Shown: positions 1 through 10,341 of the stretch, in pieces
Layout: each line of letters opens with the position of its first letter
Numbering within the stretch: position 1 is the first letter of the stretch
Source of the DNA: Caballeronia sp. BR00000012568055
GTDB lineage: Bacteria; Pseudomonadota; Gammaproteobacteria; Burkholderiales; Burkholderiaceae
Assembly: GCF_029439455.1 (NCBI RefSeq)
Contig: NZ_JAQFVG010000304.1
Location: 1 to 48,310 of the forward strand
Reading direction: 5' to 3'
DNA length: 48,310 bases
Position numbers and translations under genes: made by a program
The notes under the pieces: model-generated
Seen by the model: the letters and a program-made list of their open reading frames with translations, nothing else
What the model was told of the DNA's origin: nothing
Databases searched by the model: none

Positions 1-1038
1 GCCAAAAAAACCGCTAAATCGTCCGCGCAGGCAGAAAAGCCGGCGCGCGTCGCGAAAACATCGCTGAAAGCGCCAAAGCCGGTGAAAGCCGTCAAGGTCG
101 CCGCCGCTGAAGACGACGATGCACCGCGCGCCTCGAAGCATCGCGCGCGGTATCGGATGGACAGTCATTCGCGTCGTGGTGCCGTGCACGCGGTTGCGTA
201 CCAGCCGCGTGCGACGTCGGTCGGTCAGGCGTTCGGCCTGCACGAGACGCCCGACAGCCTCGCGCTGCGTTCGAGCGTCGCGTACGTGGTCGATCAGAAC
301 ACGTCGGAAACGCTGTTCGACAAGAATTCGCGCGCCGTGGTGCCGATCGCCTCCATCACCAAGCTGATGACGGCGATGGTCACGCTCGACTCGCATCTGC
401 CGCTCACCGATGAAATGACGGTGACCGACGAAGATCGCGATTATGAGAAGTTCACCGGCTCGCGTTTGGCAGTGGGTTCGGTGCTGAATCGCGAAGATAT
501 GCTGCATATCGCGCTGATGGCGTCGGAAAATCGCGCGGCGGCGGCGTTGTCGCGTTATTACCCCGGTGGCCGTCCGGCGTTTATCGCCGCGATGAATGCG
601 AAGGCGAAGTCGCTCGGCATGACCGACACGCACTTCGAGAACTCCACGGGTCTCACGAGCCTGAACGTGTCCAGCGCGCGCGATCTCGTGAAGATGGTGA
701 ACGCGGCGTATCAGTATCCGATCATCCGCAGGTTCTCGACGGACCGGAGCTATGAAGTCAATACCGGCAAGCGCAATATTGCCTACAACAGCACGAATGC
801 GCTGGTGCGCAATCAGTCGTGGGATATCGGCTTGCAAAAGACGGGTTTCATCAACGAGGCGGGTGAGTGTCTCGTGATGCAGGCGACCGTGAATGGCCGT
901 CCGGTCGTCATGGTGCTGCTGGATTCGTACGGCAAGTACTCGCGTTTCGCCGATGCAGGCCGTCTGCGTTCGTTCCTCGATACGCTCGGCGAGCCGCATA
1001 TCATGAGCGCGGATATGGGCAGCAGCGCCAATCCCTGA
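1..1038 (+). CDS. pbpG: D-alanyl-D-alanine endopeptidase (S11 penicillin-binding protein), 5' partial
   Basis: A periplasmic serine peptidase of family S11 (PBP7/DacA type) that cleaves D-Ala cross-links of peptidoglycan. The frame is open from base 1, so the true start and signal peptide lie outside the window; the GTG at 82 is only the first internal start-like codon. The three catalytic motifs are present: SxxK as SITK (Ser codon at 352-354), SxN as SEN within MASENRAAAAL, and KTG within LQKTGFINEAG. The visible N-terminal part is Lys/Ala/Pro-rich and looks like a linker. A strong hairpin follows the stop and separates the gene from the convergent IclR gene. The PbpG name rests on motif order; another DacA-like carboxypeptidase is possible. 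Confidence 0.88.
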   Translation, partial: AKKTAKSSAQAEKPARVAKTSLKAPKPVKAVKVAAAEDDDAPRASKHRARYRMDSHSRRGAVHAVAYQPRATSVGQAFGLHETPDSLALRSSVAYVVDQNTSETLFDKNSRAVVPIASITKLMTAMVTLDSHLPLTDEMTVTDEDRDYEKFTGSRLAVGSVLNREDMLHIALMASENRAAAALSRYYPGGRPAFIAAMNAKAKSLGMTDTHFENSTGLTSLNVSSARDLVKMVNAAYQYPIIRRFSTDRSYEVNTGKRNIAYNSTNALVRNQSWDIGLQKTGFINEAGECLVMQATVNGRPVVMVLLDSYGKYSRFADAGRLRSFLDTLGEPHIMSADMGSSANP

Positions 1039-1057
1039 TTGCGGTTGCTTAGAAGCG

Positions 1058-1096
1058 AAAAAGCCGGATTCGTTGAAGGACGAATCCGGCTTTTTC
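1058..1096. terminator. bidirectional intrinsic terminator
   Basis: A long inverted repeat, AAAAGCCGGATTCG / CGAATCCGGCTTTT, with an 8-base loop. It has A/T runs on both flanks, so it can end transcription of pbpG on the plus strand and of the IclR gene on the minus strand. Confidence 0.85.
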
Positions 1097-1110
1097 TTTG
1101 CGCTTGGGTT

Positions 1111-1935
1111 TCAACGATGCGCCGTGTGGTGCTGCTGCGCTTCCGCTGCGGCCTGCTCGGGGTGATAACCAAGCGAGCGCGATATTTCCAGCGCCGTGTG
1201 ACTCAACTGCTTGAGCCACGCATCCTGCAAACGATCCGCCGGCGCGGACAGCGACAATCCGGCGACCAGCCGCCCGGTGTCATCGTAGATGCCGGCTGCG
1301 ATGCAGCGTACGCCCAGTTCAAGCTCCTCGTTGTCGCGCGCGCATGACTGCTGGCGCACGAGCAACAACTCGCGTTCGAGTTTGCTCAGATCCGTGATGC
1401 TGTTCTGCGTGTGACCGGAGAGACCTGTCCGCATGGCATAGGCGCGCACGCGGGTGGCTTCGTCGGCGGCGAGAAAAAGTTTGCCGACCGATGTCAGATG
1501 CAAGGGCGCGCGTCCGCCGATTGCGCGCACGACCTGCATACCGGATCGCTCGGAATAAGCTCGCTCGATATAAACGATTTCGTCGCCCTGACGCACGGAC
1601 AGATTGACCGTCTGGCCTGTTTGCCGATGCAGCTCGCGCATTGGCGGCATCGCGGCTTCGCGCACGGAAAGGCGCGCTTTGACCAGATTGCCAAGTTCCA
1701 GCAGACGCATGCCGAGACGATACGTGCCCGGATCGGAGCGATCCACGAGGCGGCACAGCACCATATCGTTCAGAATGCGGTGCGCCGTCGATGGATGCAG
1801 GTCCGTGCTCTGCGAAAGCTCTTTCAGGCTGACGGGATCGGTGTGATCGGCGAGGGCATCGAGAAGGCGCATCATGCGCTCGATGACCTGAATGGAGGTT
1901 TTGGATTCCGGGTTCGTATCGCTCATCGTGGCCAT
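1111..1935 (-). CDS. IclR family transcriptional regulator
   Basis: A DNA-binding regulator of 274 residues, the usual IclR length. The N-terminal winged helix-turn-helix covers about residues 14-80 (VIERMMRLLDALADH, then LKELSQSTDLHPSTAHRIL). The C-terminal effector domain follows, with typical blocks such as MRELHRQTGQTVNLSV and RAIGGRAPLHLTSVGK. It is transcribed away from lutAB, so by position it probably controls lactate oxidation; that is inference. In many bacteria lut genes are controlled by GntR-type LutR or LldR instead. Two ATG starts, at 1935 and 1926, are equally plausible and neither has a good ribosome binding site. Confidence 0.9.
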   Translation of the reverse strand: MATMSDTNPESKTSIQVIERMMRLLDALADHTDPVSLKELSQSTDLHPSTAHRILNDMVLCRLVDRSDPGTYRLGMRLLELGNLVKARLSVREAAMPPMRELHRQTGQTVNLSVRQGDEIVYIERAYSERSGMQVVRAIGGRAPLHLTSVGKLFLAADEATRVRAYAMRTGLSGHTQNSITDLSKLERELLLVRQQSCARDNEELELGVRCIAAGIYDDTGRLVAGLSLSAPADRLQDAWLKQLSHTALEISRSLGYHPEQAAAEAQQHHTAHR

Positions 1936-1936
1936 C

Positions 1937-1956
1937 GGTTGATGCGGGTTGATGCG
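1937..1956. repeat. tandem 10-bp repeat beside the IclR start
   Basis: Two perfect head-to-tail copies of GGTTGATGCG lie immediately upstream of the IclR start codon, in the IclR/lutA divergent region. Tandem sites in such a place may be operator half-sites for the regulator, but they could equally be chance sequence. Confidence 0.45.
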
Positions 1957-2114
1957 TCAAACAGCGGAAATGCAATTGTATCTCATAATGTGAAAAAGCG
2001 AAGGGCGAACAAAAATGGCGTTTTGGCCTATGCCATTTGGACGAGTCGTCAGCACGAAGATTTCGCGGATAATCGAGGTGCGTTCACATCAATTTATAAA
2101 AGGAAACGCCCACA

Positions 2115-2852
2115 ATGCGAGTCGGTTTATTCGTCACTTGCTTGATCGACATGATGCGGCCGGAAATTGGCTTTTCGGTCATCAAGCTGATCGAGAAGGC
2201 AGGTTTTCAGGTCAGCGTGCCGGACGCGCAGACCTGCTGCGGCCAGCCGGCATACAACTCGGGCGACCGGCCATTGGCGCGCGATCTTGCTGAAAAAACG
2301 CTGCGCGAATTCGAGCAGTTCGACTATGTGGTGGTGCCTTCCGGTTCCTGCGGCGGGATGATCCGCGCGCATTACGGCGACCTGTTTCGTGATGATCCCG
2401 AGTTGATGGGCCGCTATGCGCGCCTGCAACCGCGCGTGTTCGAGCTGACGGATTTTCTGGTGAATGTCGCGAAAATTCAGCTTGAACCGGGCGCGTTCGA
2501 AGGCGCGGTGACGTATCACGATTCCTGTTCCGGCCTGCGTGAACTCGGCGTCAAGGCGCAGCCGCGTGAACTGCTTGCGCAAGTCGGCGTCACGGTCAAC
2601 GAGATGAAGGGCTGCGAGCATTGCTGCGGCTTCGGCGGCACGTTCGCGGTGAAGTACGGCGACATCTCGACGGCGATCGTCGATGAAAAATGCGCGAACA
2701 TCAAGGCGAGCGGCGCGGAGACTGTCGTGCTCGGCGATCTGGGCTGCATGCTGAATATCGAAGGCCGCCTGCGCCGCACGGGCGATACGTCCACGCGCGT
2801 GCTGCATATCGCACAAGTGCTCGCGGACGACGTACCGCGCAACGCATCATAA
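2115..2852 (+). CDS. lutA: lactate utilization iron-sulfur protein LutA
   Basis: The cysteine-rich CCG-domain subunit of the LutABC-type L-lactate dehydrogenase, 245 residues (usual length about 240). Two CCG-type repeats are visible: CCGQP at residues 41-45 with SGSCGG near 77-81, and the second as YHDSCSGLRELG followed by CEHCCGFGGTF. These cysteines are expected to bind an iron-sulfur cluster or act in electron transfer. The start at 2115 has an AAAGGAA ribosome binding site. lutB begins 9 bases after the stop, so the two form an operon, divergent from the IclR gene. Confidence 0.93.
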   Translation: MRVGLFVTCLIDMMRPEIGFSVIKLIEKAGFQVSVPDAQTCCGQPAYNSGDRPLARDLAEKTLREFEQFDYVVVPSGSCGGMIRAHYGDLFRDDPELMGRYARLQPRVFELTDFLVNVAKIQLEPGAFEGAVTYHDSCSGLRELGVKAQPRELLAQVGVTVNEMKGCEHCCGFGGTFAVKYGDISTAIVDEKCANIKASGAETVVLGDLGCMLNIEGRLRRTGDTSTRVLHIAQVLADDVPRNAS

Positions 2853-2861
2853 GAGGCCGAC

Positions 2862-4274
2862 ATGCAAGTCCAGACGATGCACTTCAAGGCGCGCGCCGGC
2901 AGCAAACTCGCCGATCAGCGCTTGCAGCAGAACCTCACGAAGTTATCGACCAAGTTTGTCAGTGCGCGGGCGAGCGCGGTGCTCGATATCGACTTCGAAG
3001 CCACGCGCGCCGCGTTGAAAGAGCGACGCAATCGCGCGCTGGATAATCTCGACGTGTGGCTCGATACCTTCGAGCGCGAAGCCACGCGACGCGGCGCGAC
3101 CGTGCTCTATGCTGAATCGACGCAGGATGCCGCGAAGCTCGTTGCGGAGATCGCGCGCAAGCATGAGGTGAAGAAGGTCATCAAGACCAAGTCGATGGTC
3201 TCCGAGGAGATGCAGTTGAATCGCGTGCTCGGTGAAATGGGCGTGCAGTCCATCGAAACCGATCTCGGCGAATACATCCTGCAGATCAACGACAACGAAC
3301 CGCCGAGCCACATCATCGCGCCGGTCGTGCATAAGGATAAGGACGAGATCGCGGACCTGTTCGCGAAGACGCACAACAAGCCGCGGCTGACCGATATTCC
3401 TGAGATGACGCGAGAGGCGCGTGAAGTGTTGCGGCCGCATTTCATGTCGGCGGATATGGGCGTGACGGGCGGCAACTTTCTGATCGCGGAAAGCGGGTCG
3501 GTGGCGGTGGTTACGAACGAAGGCAACGAAGGCATGTGTACGGTGATGCCGCGCGTGCATGTCGCGGTAACAGGCATCGAAAAGGTCTTGCCGACGCTCG
3601 AGGACCTCGCCACCGCAATGCGTCTGCTGCCGCGTTCGGCAACCGGTCAAACCATCTCCAACTATTTTTCACTGCTCACCGGCCCGCGCGCGGAGGGCGA
3701 GAAGGACGGACCGGAGCACATGTATTTCGTGCTCGTCGATGGCGGGCGCACCGGGCTGATCGGTGGCGAGTTTCAGGAGATGCTCCGCTGTATCCGATGC
3801 GGCGCGTGTATGAATCACTGTCCGGTGTATCAAAAGATCGGCGGACATGCGTATGGATGGGTGTATCCGGGACCGATGGGTTCGGTGCTGACGCCGGCGT
3901 ACGTGGGAATCGAACGTGCGCTCGACTTGCCGCAAGCCGCGACGCTGTGCGGCGAGTGCAATAGCGTGTGTCCGGTGGGAATTCCGTTGTCCGACCTGCT
4001 GCGCAAGCTGCGCGAGAAGCAGACCGAGCGCCAGTTGCGGCCACGAAGCGAAAGGCTGGCGCTGGCGGCATGGGGTTATCTGGCGAAGCGGCCGACCGCC
4101 TACGCGCTGTTCACGAAGCTCGCGGTGCGCGTGCTCGAACGCATGGGCGGCAGCGGAAAGTCGATCTCACGATTGCCATTCGGCGCAGGCTGGACCGGCA
4201 CACGCGATATGCCTGCGCCGGTCGGTCGAACCTTCCGCGAGTTGTATAAGGCGCAGCGTTCGCATATCGGCTGA
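2862..4274 (+). CDS. lutB: lactate utilization iron-sulfur protein LutB
   Basis: The large subunit of the LutABC lactate oxidase system, 470 residues as usual. Residues about 45-300 form the LUD domain. A ferredoxin-like region follows, with CIRCGACMNHCP (C310, C313, C316, C320) and CGECNSVCP (C363, C366, C370), suited to two [4Fe-4S] clusters. A C-terminal helical tail extends to residue 470. The gene is translationally close to lutA. Most relatives carry lutC, a small LUD protein, directly after lutB; here the next gene is an unrelated lipoprotein on the other strand, so a LutC would have to come from elsewhere in the genome. Confidence 0.93.
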   Translation: MQVQTMHFKARAGSKLADQRLQQNLTKLSTKFVSARASAVLDIDFEATRAALKERRNRALDNLDVWLDTFEREATRRGATVLYAESTQDAAKLVAEIARKHEVKKVIKTKSMVSEEMQLNRVLGEMGVQSIETDLGEYILQINDNEPPSHIIAPVVHKDKDEIADLFAKTHNKPRLTDIPEMTREAREVLRPHFMSADMGVTGGNFLIAESGSVAVVTNEGNEGMCTVMPRVHVAVTGIEKVLPTLEDLATAMRLLPRSATGQTISNYFSLLTGPRAEGEKDGPEHMYFVLVDGGRTGLIGGEFQEMLRCIRCGACMNHCPVYQKIGGHAYGWVYPGPMGSVLTPAYVGIERALDLPQAATLCGECNSVCPVGIPLSDLLRKLREKQTERQLRPRSERLALAAWGYLAKRPTAYALFTKLAVRVLERMGGSGKSISRLPFGAGWTGTRDMPAPVGRTFRELYKAQRSHIG

Positions 4275-4296
4275 TTGGCGAACGAGTGCGCTGGAT

Positions 4297-4845
4297 TTAA
4301 TGCTGTAGAGGCTGCACCGACCCATTCCGTTCGATGCCGCGATTTCCACCGCCGCCGCCACCGCCATTCTGCGCGGCAGGCGCGGGGGGACGGCCTGGCG
4401 GCACGCCACCGACCGCGCGTGGCAGTGGCGCACCACCGCCGCCGGCTTGCGGAGGCGGTCCACCCGCTGACGGACGTCCACCGCCTTGCTGCGGTGGTTG
4501 TCCGCCATAACCACCATGACCGCCGCCCGGCGGCGGCCCGCCCGGACCACCCGCGCGCGGCGGAGGCGGTTGACCATGCCAACCATAGCCGCCCGGCGGA
4601 CGACCACGCCAGCCGGGACCATCGTCCCAATAACGATTCGGTCCCGGACCGTAGTAGTAGCTGCCGCCGCCGAACACGACGCCGGGTTGCACCACGGGCG
4701 GCGCGCCGTAGTAGCCGTAGCCCGGATCATCGTAGACGGGTGCGTAGCCGCCGCCATAGTAGCCGGGCGCATCGGGATAGGCCGCGCAGCCGCCCAGTGC
4801 GAGGGCGGAGGAAACGAGCATTACACCAGCAAGCGCGGATTTCAT
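4297..4845 (-). CDS. Gly/Pro/Tyr-rich lipoprotein
   Basis: A 182-residue protein with a type II signal peptide: a hydrophobic run ends in a LGGC lipobox with the lipidated Cys at residue 20. The mature part begins with a Tyr/Gly/Pro-rich stretch (YPDAPGYYGGGYAPVYDDPG) and continues as a low-complexity region of Pro-Gly and Gly-Gly runs (PPPRAGGPGGPP). It has no recognisable catalytic domain. It is probably anchored in the outer membrane as an intrinsically disordered surface or envelope protein. Similar short proteins of unknown role are common in Burkholderiaceae. It converges on lutB with a 22-base gap. Confidence 0.75.
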   Translation of the reverse strand: MKSALAGVMLVSSALALGGCAAYPDAPGYYGGGYAPVYDDPGYGYYGAPPVVQPGVVFGGGSYYYGPGPNRYWDDGPGWRGRPPGGYGWHGQPPPPRAGGPGGPPPGGGHGGYGGQPPQQGGGRPSAGGPPPQAGGGGAPLPRAVGGVPPGRPPAPAAQNGGGGGGGNRGIERNGSVQPLQH

Positions 4846-4994
4846 GATCTGATGGAAAACGGTTGAACTATTAAAGATTCAGACAGCAATCGCGTGTCGA
4901 AGTCCCGACAAGTTTGTAAGGTTTTATGACGGCGAGATTCGTCAGTGGAAATACTTGTTGTCGGAAGCGCAACAATCCTTTGTTCTTAGGCGGC

Positions 4995-5023
4995 TTTTTA
5001 ACTTCAGTGAAAACGCCTATTAT
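4995..5023 (+). promoter_or_regulatory. possible promoter of the small membrane peptide gene
   Basis: TATTAT at 5018-5023 matches the -10 consensus at 5 of 6 positions. The -35 at 4995-5000 (TTTTTA), 17 bases upstream, is poor. It lies in an A/T-rich gap 64 bases before the start at 5087. Confidence 0.3.
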
Positions 5024-5086
5024 CCTAAATATCTGATAGTGAGGCTCTACTCACAAAGAACGACGTTTCGATACAAAGGCGGTCCC

Positions 5087-5293
5087 ATGAAAAAGACAAT
5101 ATCGACCTGGTGGCCTGTGGCCATACTTCTTCCGATCGCACTGACGATCTGCATGCACGCGCACGACGGCGCATCCTTGAAAAAGCCGGATGCGCATATG
5201 GGCGTGTCCAGCGTCAGCGCGGAACTCGCACGCGCGATTTCGTACGGTTTGATCGACGATGCAAGCGCTGCGCCAGCGGATAAAACGCTCTGA
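5087..5293 (+). CDS. small membrane-anchored or exported peptide
   Basis: A 68-residue protein. The chosen ATG at 5087 is preceded by an AAAGGCGG ribosome binding site and gives a typical N-terminus: KK, then the hydrophobic segment TWWPVAILLPIALTICMHA (about residues 6-24), then a polar tail. The frame is open further upstream, but that stretch does not look coding. The tail (SAELARAISYGLIDDASAAP) could form one helix. I do not recognise the family. A strong terminator follows 40 bases after the stop, which supports a real single-gene transcript. Confidence 0.6.
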   Translation: MKKTISTWWPVAILLPIALTICMHAHDGASLKKPDAHMGVSSVSAELARAISYGLIDDASAAPADKTL

Positions 5294-5333
5294 AGCGCGC
5301 TTCAGCCGACAGAATCAGCAGCCGGCAAGCAAA

Positions 5334-5366
5334 AAAAATGGCGCCCACGAAGGGCGCCATTTTTAT
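5334..5366. terminator. bidirectional intrinsic terminator
   Basis: A perfect 13-bp stem, AAAAATGGCGCCC / GGGCGCCATTTTT, with loop ACGA. It sits between the convergent small peptide gene and the aminotransferase gene and can serve both. Confidence 0.88.
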
Positions 5367-5394
5367 TGGCAAAACGCAGCGGATCGATGCGCGC

Positions 5395-6594
5395 TTACTT
5401 CAGCACAGCGGCAACCGCGTTGGCGACGGCATCGAGGTTACGCGTATTGAGCGCAGCTACGCAGATACGGCCCGTGCTCACCGCATAGATGCCGAACTCT
5501 TCGCGCAGACGATCGACCTGCGCCGACGTCAGGCCCGAGTACGAGAACATGCCGCGCTGCTTGCTGACGAACGAGAAGTCGCGATCCACGCCGCTTGCGA
5601 TCAGACGCTCGACCAGACCATTACGCATCGCGCGGATGCGATCGCGCATTTCGCCGAGTTCCTGTTCCCACGTCGCGCGCAGTTCCGGCGATGCCAGCAC
5701 GGCCGCGACCACCGAACCGCCATGCGTCGGCGGGTTCGAATAGTTGGTGCGGATCACGCGCTTGAGTTGCGACAGCACACGGCCCGATTCTTCCTTGCTC
5801 GTCGTGATGATCGACAGCGCGCCGACGCGCTCGCCGTACAACGAGAACGACTTCGAGAACGACGACGACACGAACACGCTCAGTTCAGCCGCAGCGAACA
5901 GACGAACCGCCGCAGAATCAGCGTCAATGTTTTCGCCGAAACCTTGGTACGCGATATCGAGGAACGGCACCAGATTCTTTGCCTTCACCACCTCGACGAT
6001 CTGCTTCCACTGCGCATCCGACAGATCCACGCCCGTCGGGTTATGGCAGCACGCGTGCAGCACGACGACTGTGCCCGCTGCATAGCCGTTTAGCGCGGCG
6101 AGCATTTCCTCAAACTTCACGCCGTGCGTGGCTGCGTCGTAGTACGGATAGTTGACGACTTCGAAGCCCGCGCCTTCGAACAGCGCGCGATGGTTTTCCC
6201 AGCTCGGATCGCTGATGGCGACCTTCGCGTTCGGGTTCAGACGCTTCAGGAAATCCGCGCCGATCTTAAGCGCCCCCGTGCCGCCCAGCGCCTGCGCCGT
6301 GACGACGCGGCCCGCTGCGATCAGCGGCGAATCGTTGCCCAGCAGCAGCTTTTGCACGGCCGAGTCATACGCGGCGATACCGTCGATCGGCAGATAACCA
6401 CGCGGCAGCGCGGCATCGACACGCGCTTTTTCGGCTTCGCGCACGGCGCGCAGCAGCGGAATCTTGCCTTCTTCGTTGGTGTAGACGCCGACGCCAAGGT
6501 TGACCTTGGTCGTGCGCGTATCGGCGTTGAAGGCTTCGTTCAGGCCCAGAATCGGGTCGCGGGGAGCGAGTTCGACGGCAGAGAAAAGAGACAT
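5395..6594 (-). CDS. tyrB: aromatic amino acid aminotransferase (class I, AspC/TyrB type)
   Basis: A cytosolic pyridoxal-phosphate enzyme that moves amino groups between aromatic amino acids or aspartate and 2-oxoglutarate. From the ATG at 6594 it has 399 residues, the family's normal length (AspC and TyrB 396-397). The frame is open further upstream, but the added residues do not resemble the family. Visible marks: VNLGVGVYTNEEGKIPLL near the N-terminus, GGTGALKIGADFL around 104, CHNPTGVD at 183-190, and SFSKSFSLYGERVG with the Schiff-base Lys at 248. It is divergent from uvrB, as in related genomes. Whether the main substrate is tyrosine/phenylalanine or aspartate cannot be told from sequence alone. 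Confidence 0.92.
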   Translation of the reverse strand: MSLFSAVELAPRDPILGLNEAFNADTRTTKVNLGVGVYTNEEGKIPLLRAVREAEKARVDAALPRGYLPIDGIAAYDSAVQKLLLGNDSPLIAAGRVVTAQALGGTGALKIGADFLKRLNPNAKVAISDPSWENHRALFEGAGFEVVNYPYYDAATHGVKFEEMLAALNGYAAGTVVVLHACCHNPTGVDLSDAQWKQIVEVVKAKNLVPFLDIAYQGFGENIDADSAAVRLFAAAELSVFVSSSFSKSFSLYGERVGALSIITTSKEESGRVLSQLKRVIRTNYSNPPTHGGSVVAAVLASPELRATWEQELGEMRDRIRAMRNGLVERLIASGVDRDFSFVSKQRGMFSYSGLTSAQVDRLREEFGIYAVSTGRICVAALNTRNLDAVANAVAAVLK

Positions 6595-6912
6595 GATGTA
6601 TCGGCTTGGAAGCGGCAGAAGAGAAAAGACGTACGGCAAGGACGCGACTGCAACGGGCGCCTTTGGCAGAAACTCAGTCGCACATTGTAGCGAATTCGGG
6701 ATAGGCAATTCGACCAATCTTGTGCGAATGCGCGTGCTTTTTGGCCCTTTTTCGTGCGTGCATGCCATAGACGGCGCCAAAAATGGGCGCGGATCAGCAT
6801 GCTTGAGATCGCGTCTGATCGCCTCATCTTTGACGCTCAAGCGCCGCAAGCGGACGATATGCGCCAGCCGCTAGAATAGGTGTTTGCTCCCGGCGCAGAC
6901 TTTCGATCTCTC
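6595..6912. other. intergenic region between tyrB and uvrB
   Basis: A 318-base divergent gap that must hold promoters for both genes. TTGACG at 6830-6835 and TAGAAT at 6872-6877 resemble -35 and -10 elements but are not correctly spaced with each other. I see no LexA-type palindrome and no RNA gene. Confidence 0.5.
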
Positions 6913-8997
<2,085 letters not shown>

Positions 8998-9025
8998 GTT
9001 AAATGTAAGGTGTATCGCTCGGAAG

Positions 9026-9058
9026 GGGCGGCGAACCGCGAGGTTTGCCGCCCTTTTG
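9026..9058 (+). terminator. uvrB terminator
   Basis: A 12-bp stem (GGGCGGCGAACC / GGTTTGCCGCCC, one G-U pair) closed by a GCGA tetraloop of the GNRA type and followed by TTTTGT, 28 bases after the uvrB stop. Confidence 0.85.
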
Positions 9059-9162
9059 TCTGCCTGAAAGCTACCTTCGATCCGGCTTAAACCCTTACTG
9101 CGCTTAGGTCTGAAAGCTCGCCCAAATTGTTCCCGATTTCGAACGATGTTAAACTGATGGAA

Positions 9163-9181
9163 ATTGAGAATGGTTCGTATT
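9163..9181. promoter_or_regulatory. candidate Fur box upstream of ftrABCD
   Basis: ATTGAGAATGGTTCGTATT matches the Fur-box form AATGAGAATGATTCTCATT at 15 of 19 positions. It lies in a locally A/T-rich stretch about 150 bases before ftrA. A weak promoter (TTGTTC at 9127, TAAACT at 9150, spacer 17) is just upstream, so a bound repressor would cover the start of transcription. Fur control of ftr operons is known in related bacteria; this exact site is inference. Confidence 0.6.
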
Positions 9182-9329
9182 AACGTTCGCAGGCTTGCGT
9201 AACGTAGCCGTCCGCCGGACTCACAGAAAAGGCAGCGAAGCGTGGCGATGCCTTGAGTGCCGGTATTTCCTGAAGGGTTCGCGACTCGACAAAACGAGCG
9301 CGCGGGCGATAACAACAAGGAGTTTCAAG

Positions 9330-9875
9330 ATGGGTTCAACGTTGGTGCGCGGTCTGGTGGCCGTCGCAGGTCTGAGCGCGATGATGGCGGCGTCCGCTGC
9401 CGAGTATCCGATCGGCAAGCAGCATATCGAAGGCGGCATGGAAACGGGCGCAGTCTATCTGCAACCGATCACCATGGCGCCGGAAGGCATGATGCGCAAG
9501 GCATCGGACTCGGACATCCACTTGGAAGCGGATATCCACGCGGTCAAGAACAACCCGACCGGTTTCGCCGAAGGCGATTGGATGCCGTATCTGCAAGTGA
9601 CGTATGAACTGAGCAAGGTCGGTTCGACGCAAAGCATCAAGGGCGATCTGATGCCGATGGTCGCCAACGACGGTCCGCACTACGGCGACAACGTCAAGCT
9701 GTTCGGTCCGGGCAAATATCACCTGAAGCTGCATGTCTCGCCGCCGTCGCAGGAAGGCCATATGGCGTTCGGCCGTCATACCGACAAGGAAACCGGCGTG
9801 GGTCCGTGGTTCAAGCCGTTCACGATCGAGTACGACTTCCCGTTTGCGGGCATCGGCAAGAAGGGCGGGTACTAA
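9330..9875 (+). CDS. ftrA: periplasmic iron-transport protein FtrA (P19/Tp34 family)
   Basis: The first protein of the FtrABCD ferrous iron uptake system, 181 residues. The ATG at 9330 has a clear AAGGAG site, and a Sec signal peptide ends near SAA-EYPIG (about residue 24). The mature domain is the P19 immunoglobulin-like fold, with the conserved GGMETGAVYLQPITM and DIHLEADIHA blocks, and Met/His/Glu residues that bind copper or iron in Campylobacter P19. It is thought to hand Fe(II), possibly oxidised with copper help, to the FtrC permease. The same reading frame is open far upstream, but that part is not coding-like. Confidence 0.93.
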   Translation: MGSTLVRGLVAVAGLSAMMAASAAEYPIGKQHIEGGMETGAVYLQPITMAPEGMMRKASDSDIHLEADIHAVKNNPTGFAEGDWMPYLQVTYELSKVGSTQSIKGDLMPMVANDGPHYGDNVKLFGPGKYHLKLHVSPPSQEGHMAFGRHTDKETGVGPWFKPFTIEYDFPFAGIGKKGGY

Positions 9876-9944
9876 AAGTAGAAGTCCGGTCGCGCTTTCG
9901 CTCTCGAGTGCAGAGGCGGGCGCGGCCAATCTCAGGAAGTCCGA

Positions 9945-10274
9945 ATGAAATTCAAAAAGCAGTTGATCGCGCTGGCGGCCGCACTCGTCGCCATTACGGC
10001 TCACGCCGCCGATCTGCCCACGTTCAAGCTCGAAATGAACGACGGCAAGCTGAATCCGGCGCGTATCGAAGTGCCGGCGGGGCAACGTATCAAGATCGAA
10101 GTCCATAACATCGGCAAGGGCGCGGCCGAGTTCGAAAGCGTGCAGTTGCGCAAAGAGAAGGTGCTCGCGCCGGGCGCGGATTCGTTCGTGGTGATCGCGC
10201 CGCTCGATCCGGGCGAATACAAGTTCTTCGACGATTTCCATCAGGAAGCGCAGGGCGTGATCGTCGCGAAGTGA
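9945..10274 (+). CDS. ftrB: cupredoxin-like protein FtrB
   Basis: A small periplasmic cupredoxin-fold protein of 109 residues. The signal peptide ends in AHA (about residue 21), then LEMNDGKLNPARIEVPAGQ and a C-terminal PGEYKFFDDFH block typical of the cupredoxin_1 family. In the Bordetella and Brucella FtrABCD systems this subunit is proposed to oxidise Fe(II) before uptake. The usual copper ligand set is not obvious here (one His near the end, no clear Cys), so oxidase activity should not be assumed. It has a CAGGAAG ribosome binding site and lies 69 bases after ftrA. Confidence 0.9.
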   Translation: MKFKKQLIALAAALVAITAHAADLPTFKLEMNDGKLNPARIEVPAGQRIKIEVHNIGKGAAEFESVQLRKEKVLAPGADSFVVIAPLDPGEYKFFDDFHQEAQGVIVAK

Positions 10275-10341
10275 TTTTCAAAGCTGCGTTCGAAACTGGA
10301 CGAGCGCGGTTGAAATTGAAGTGCAATCTGGAGGTTCTGAA

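Noticed and set aside
4275..4847. A plus-strand frame after lutB that could have been lutC
   Set aside because: It is His/Arg/Ala low-complexity, antisense to the lipoprotein gene, and lacks LUD motifs.
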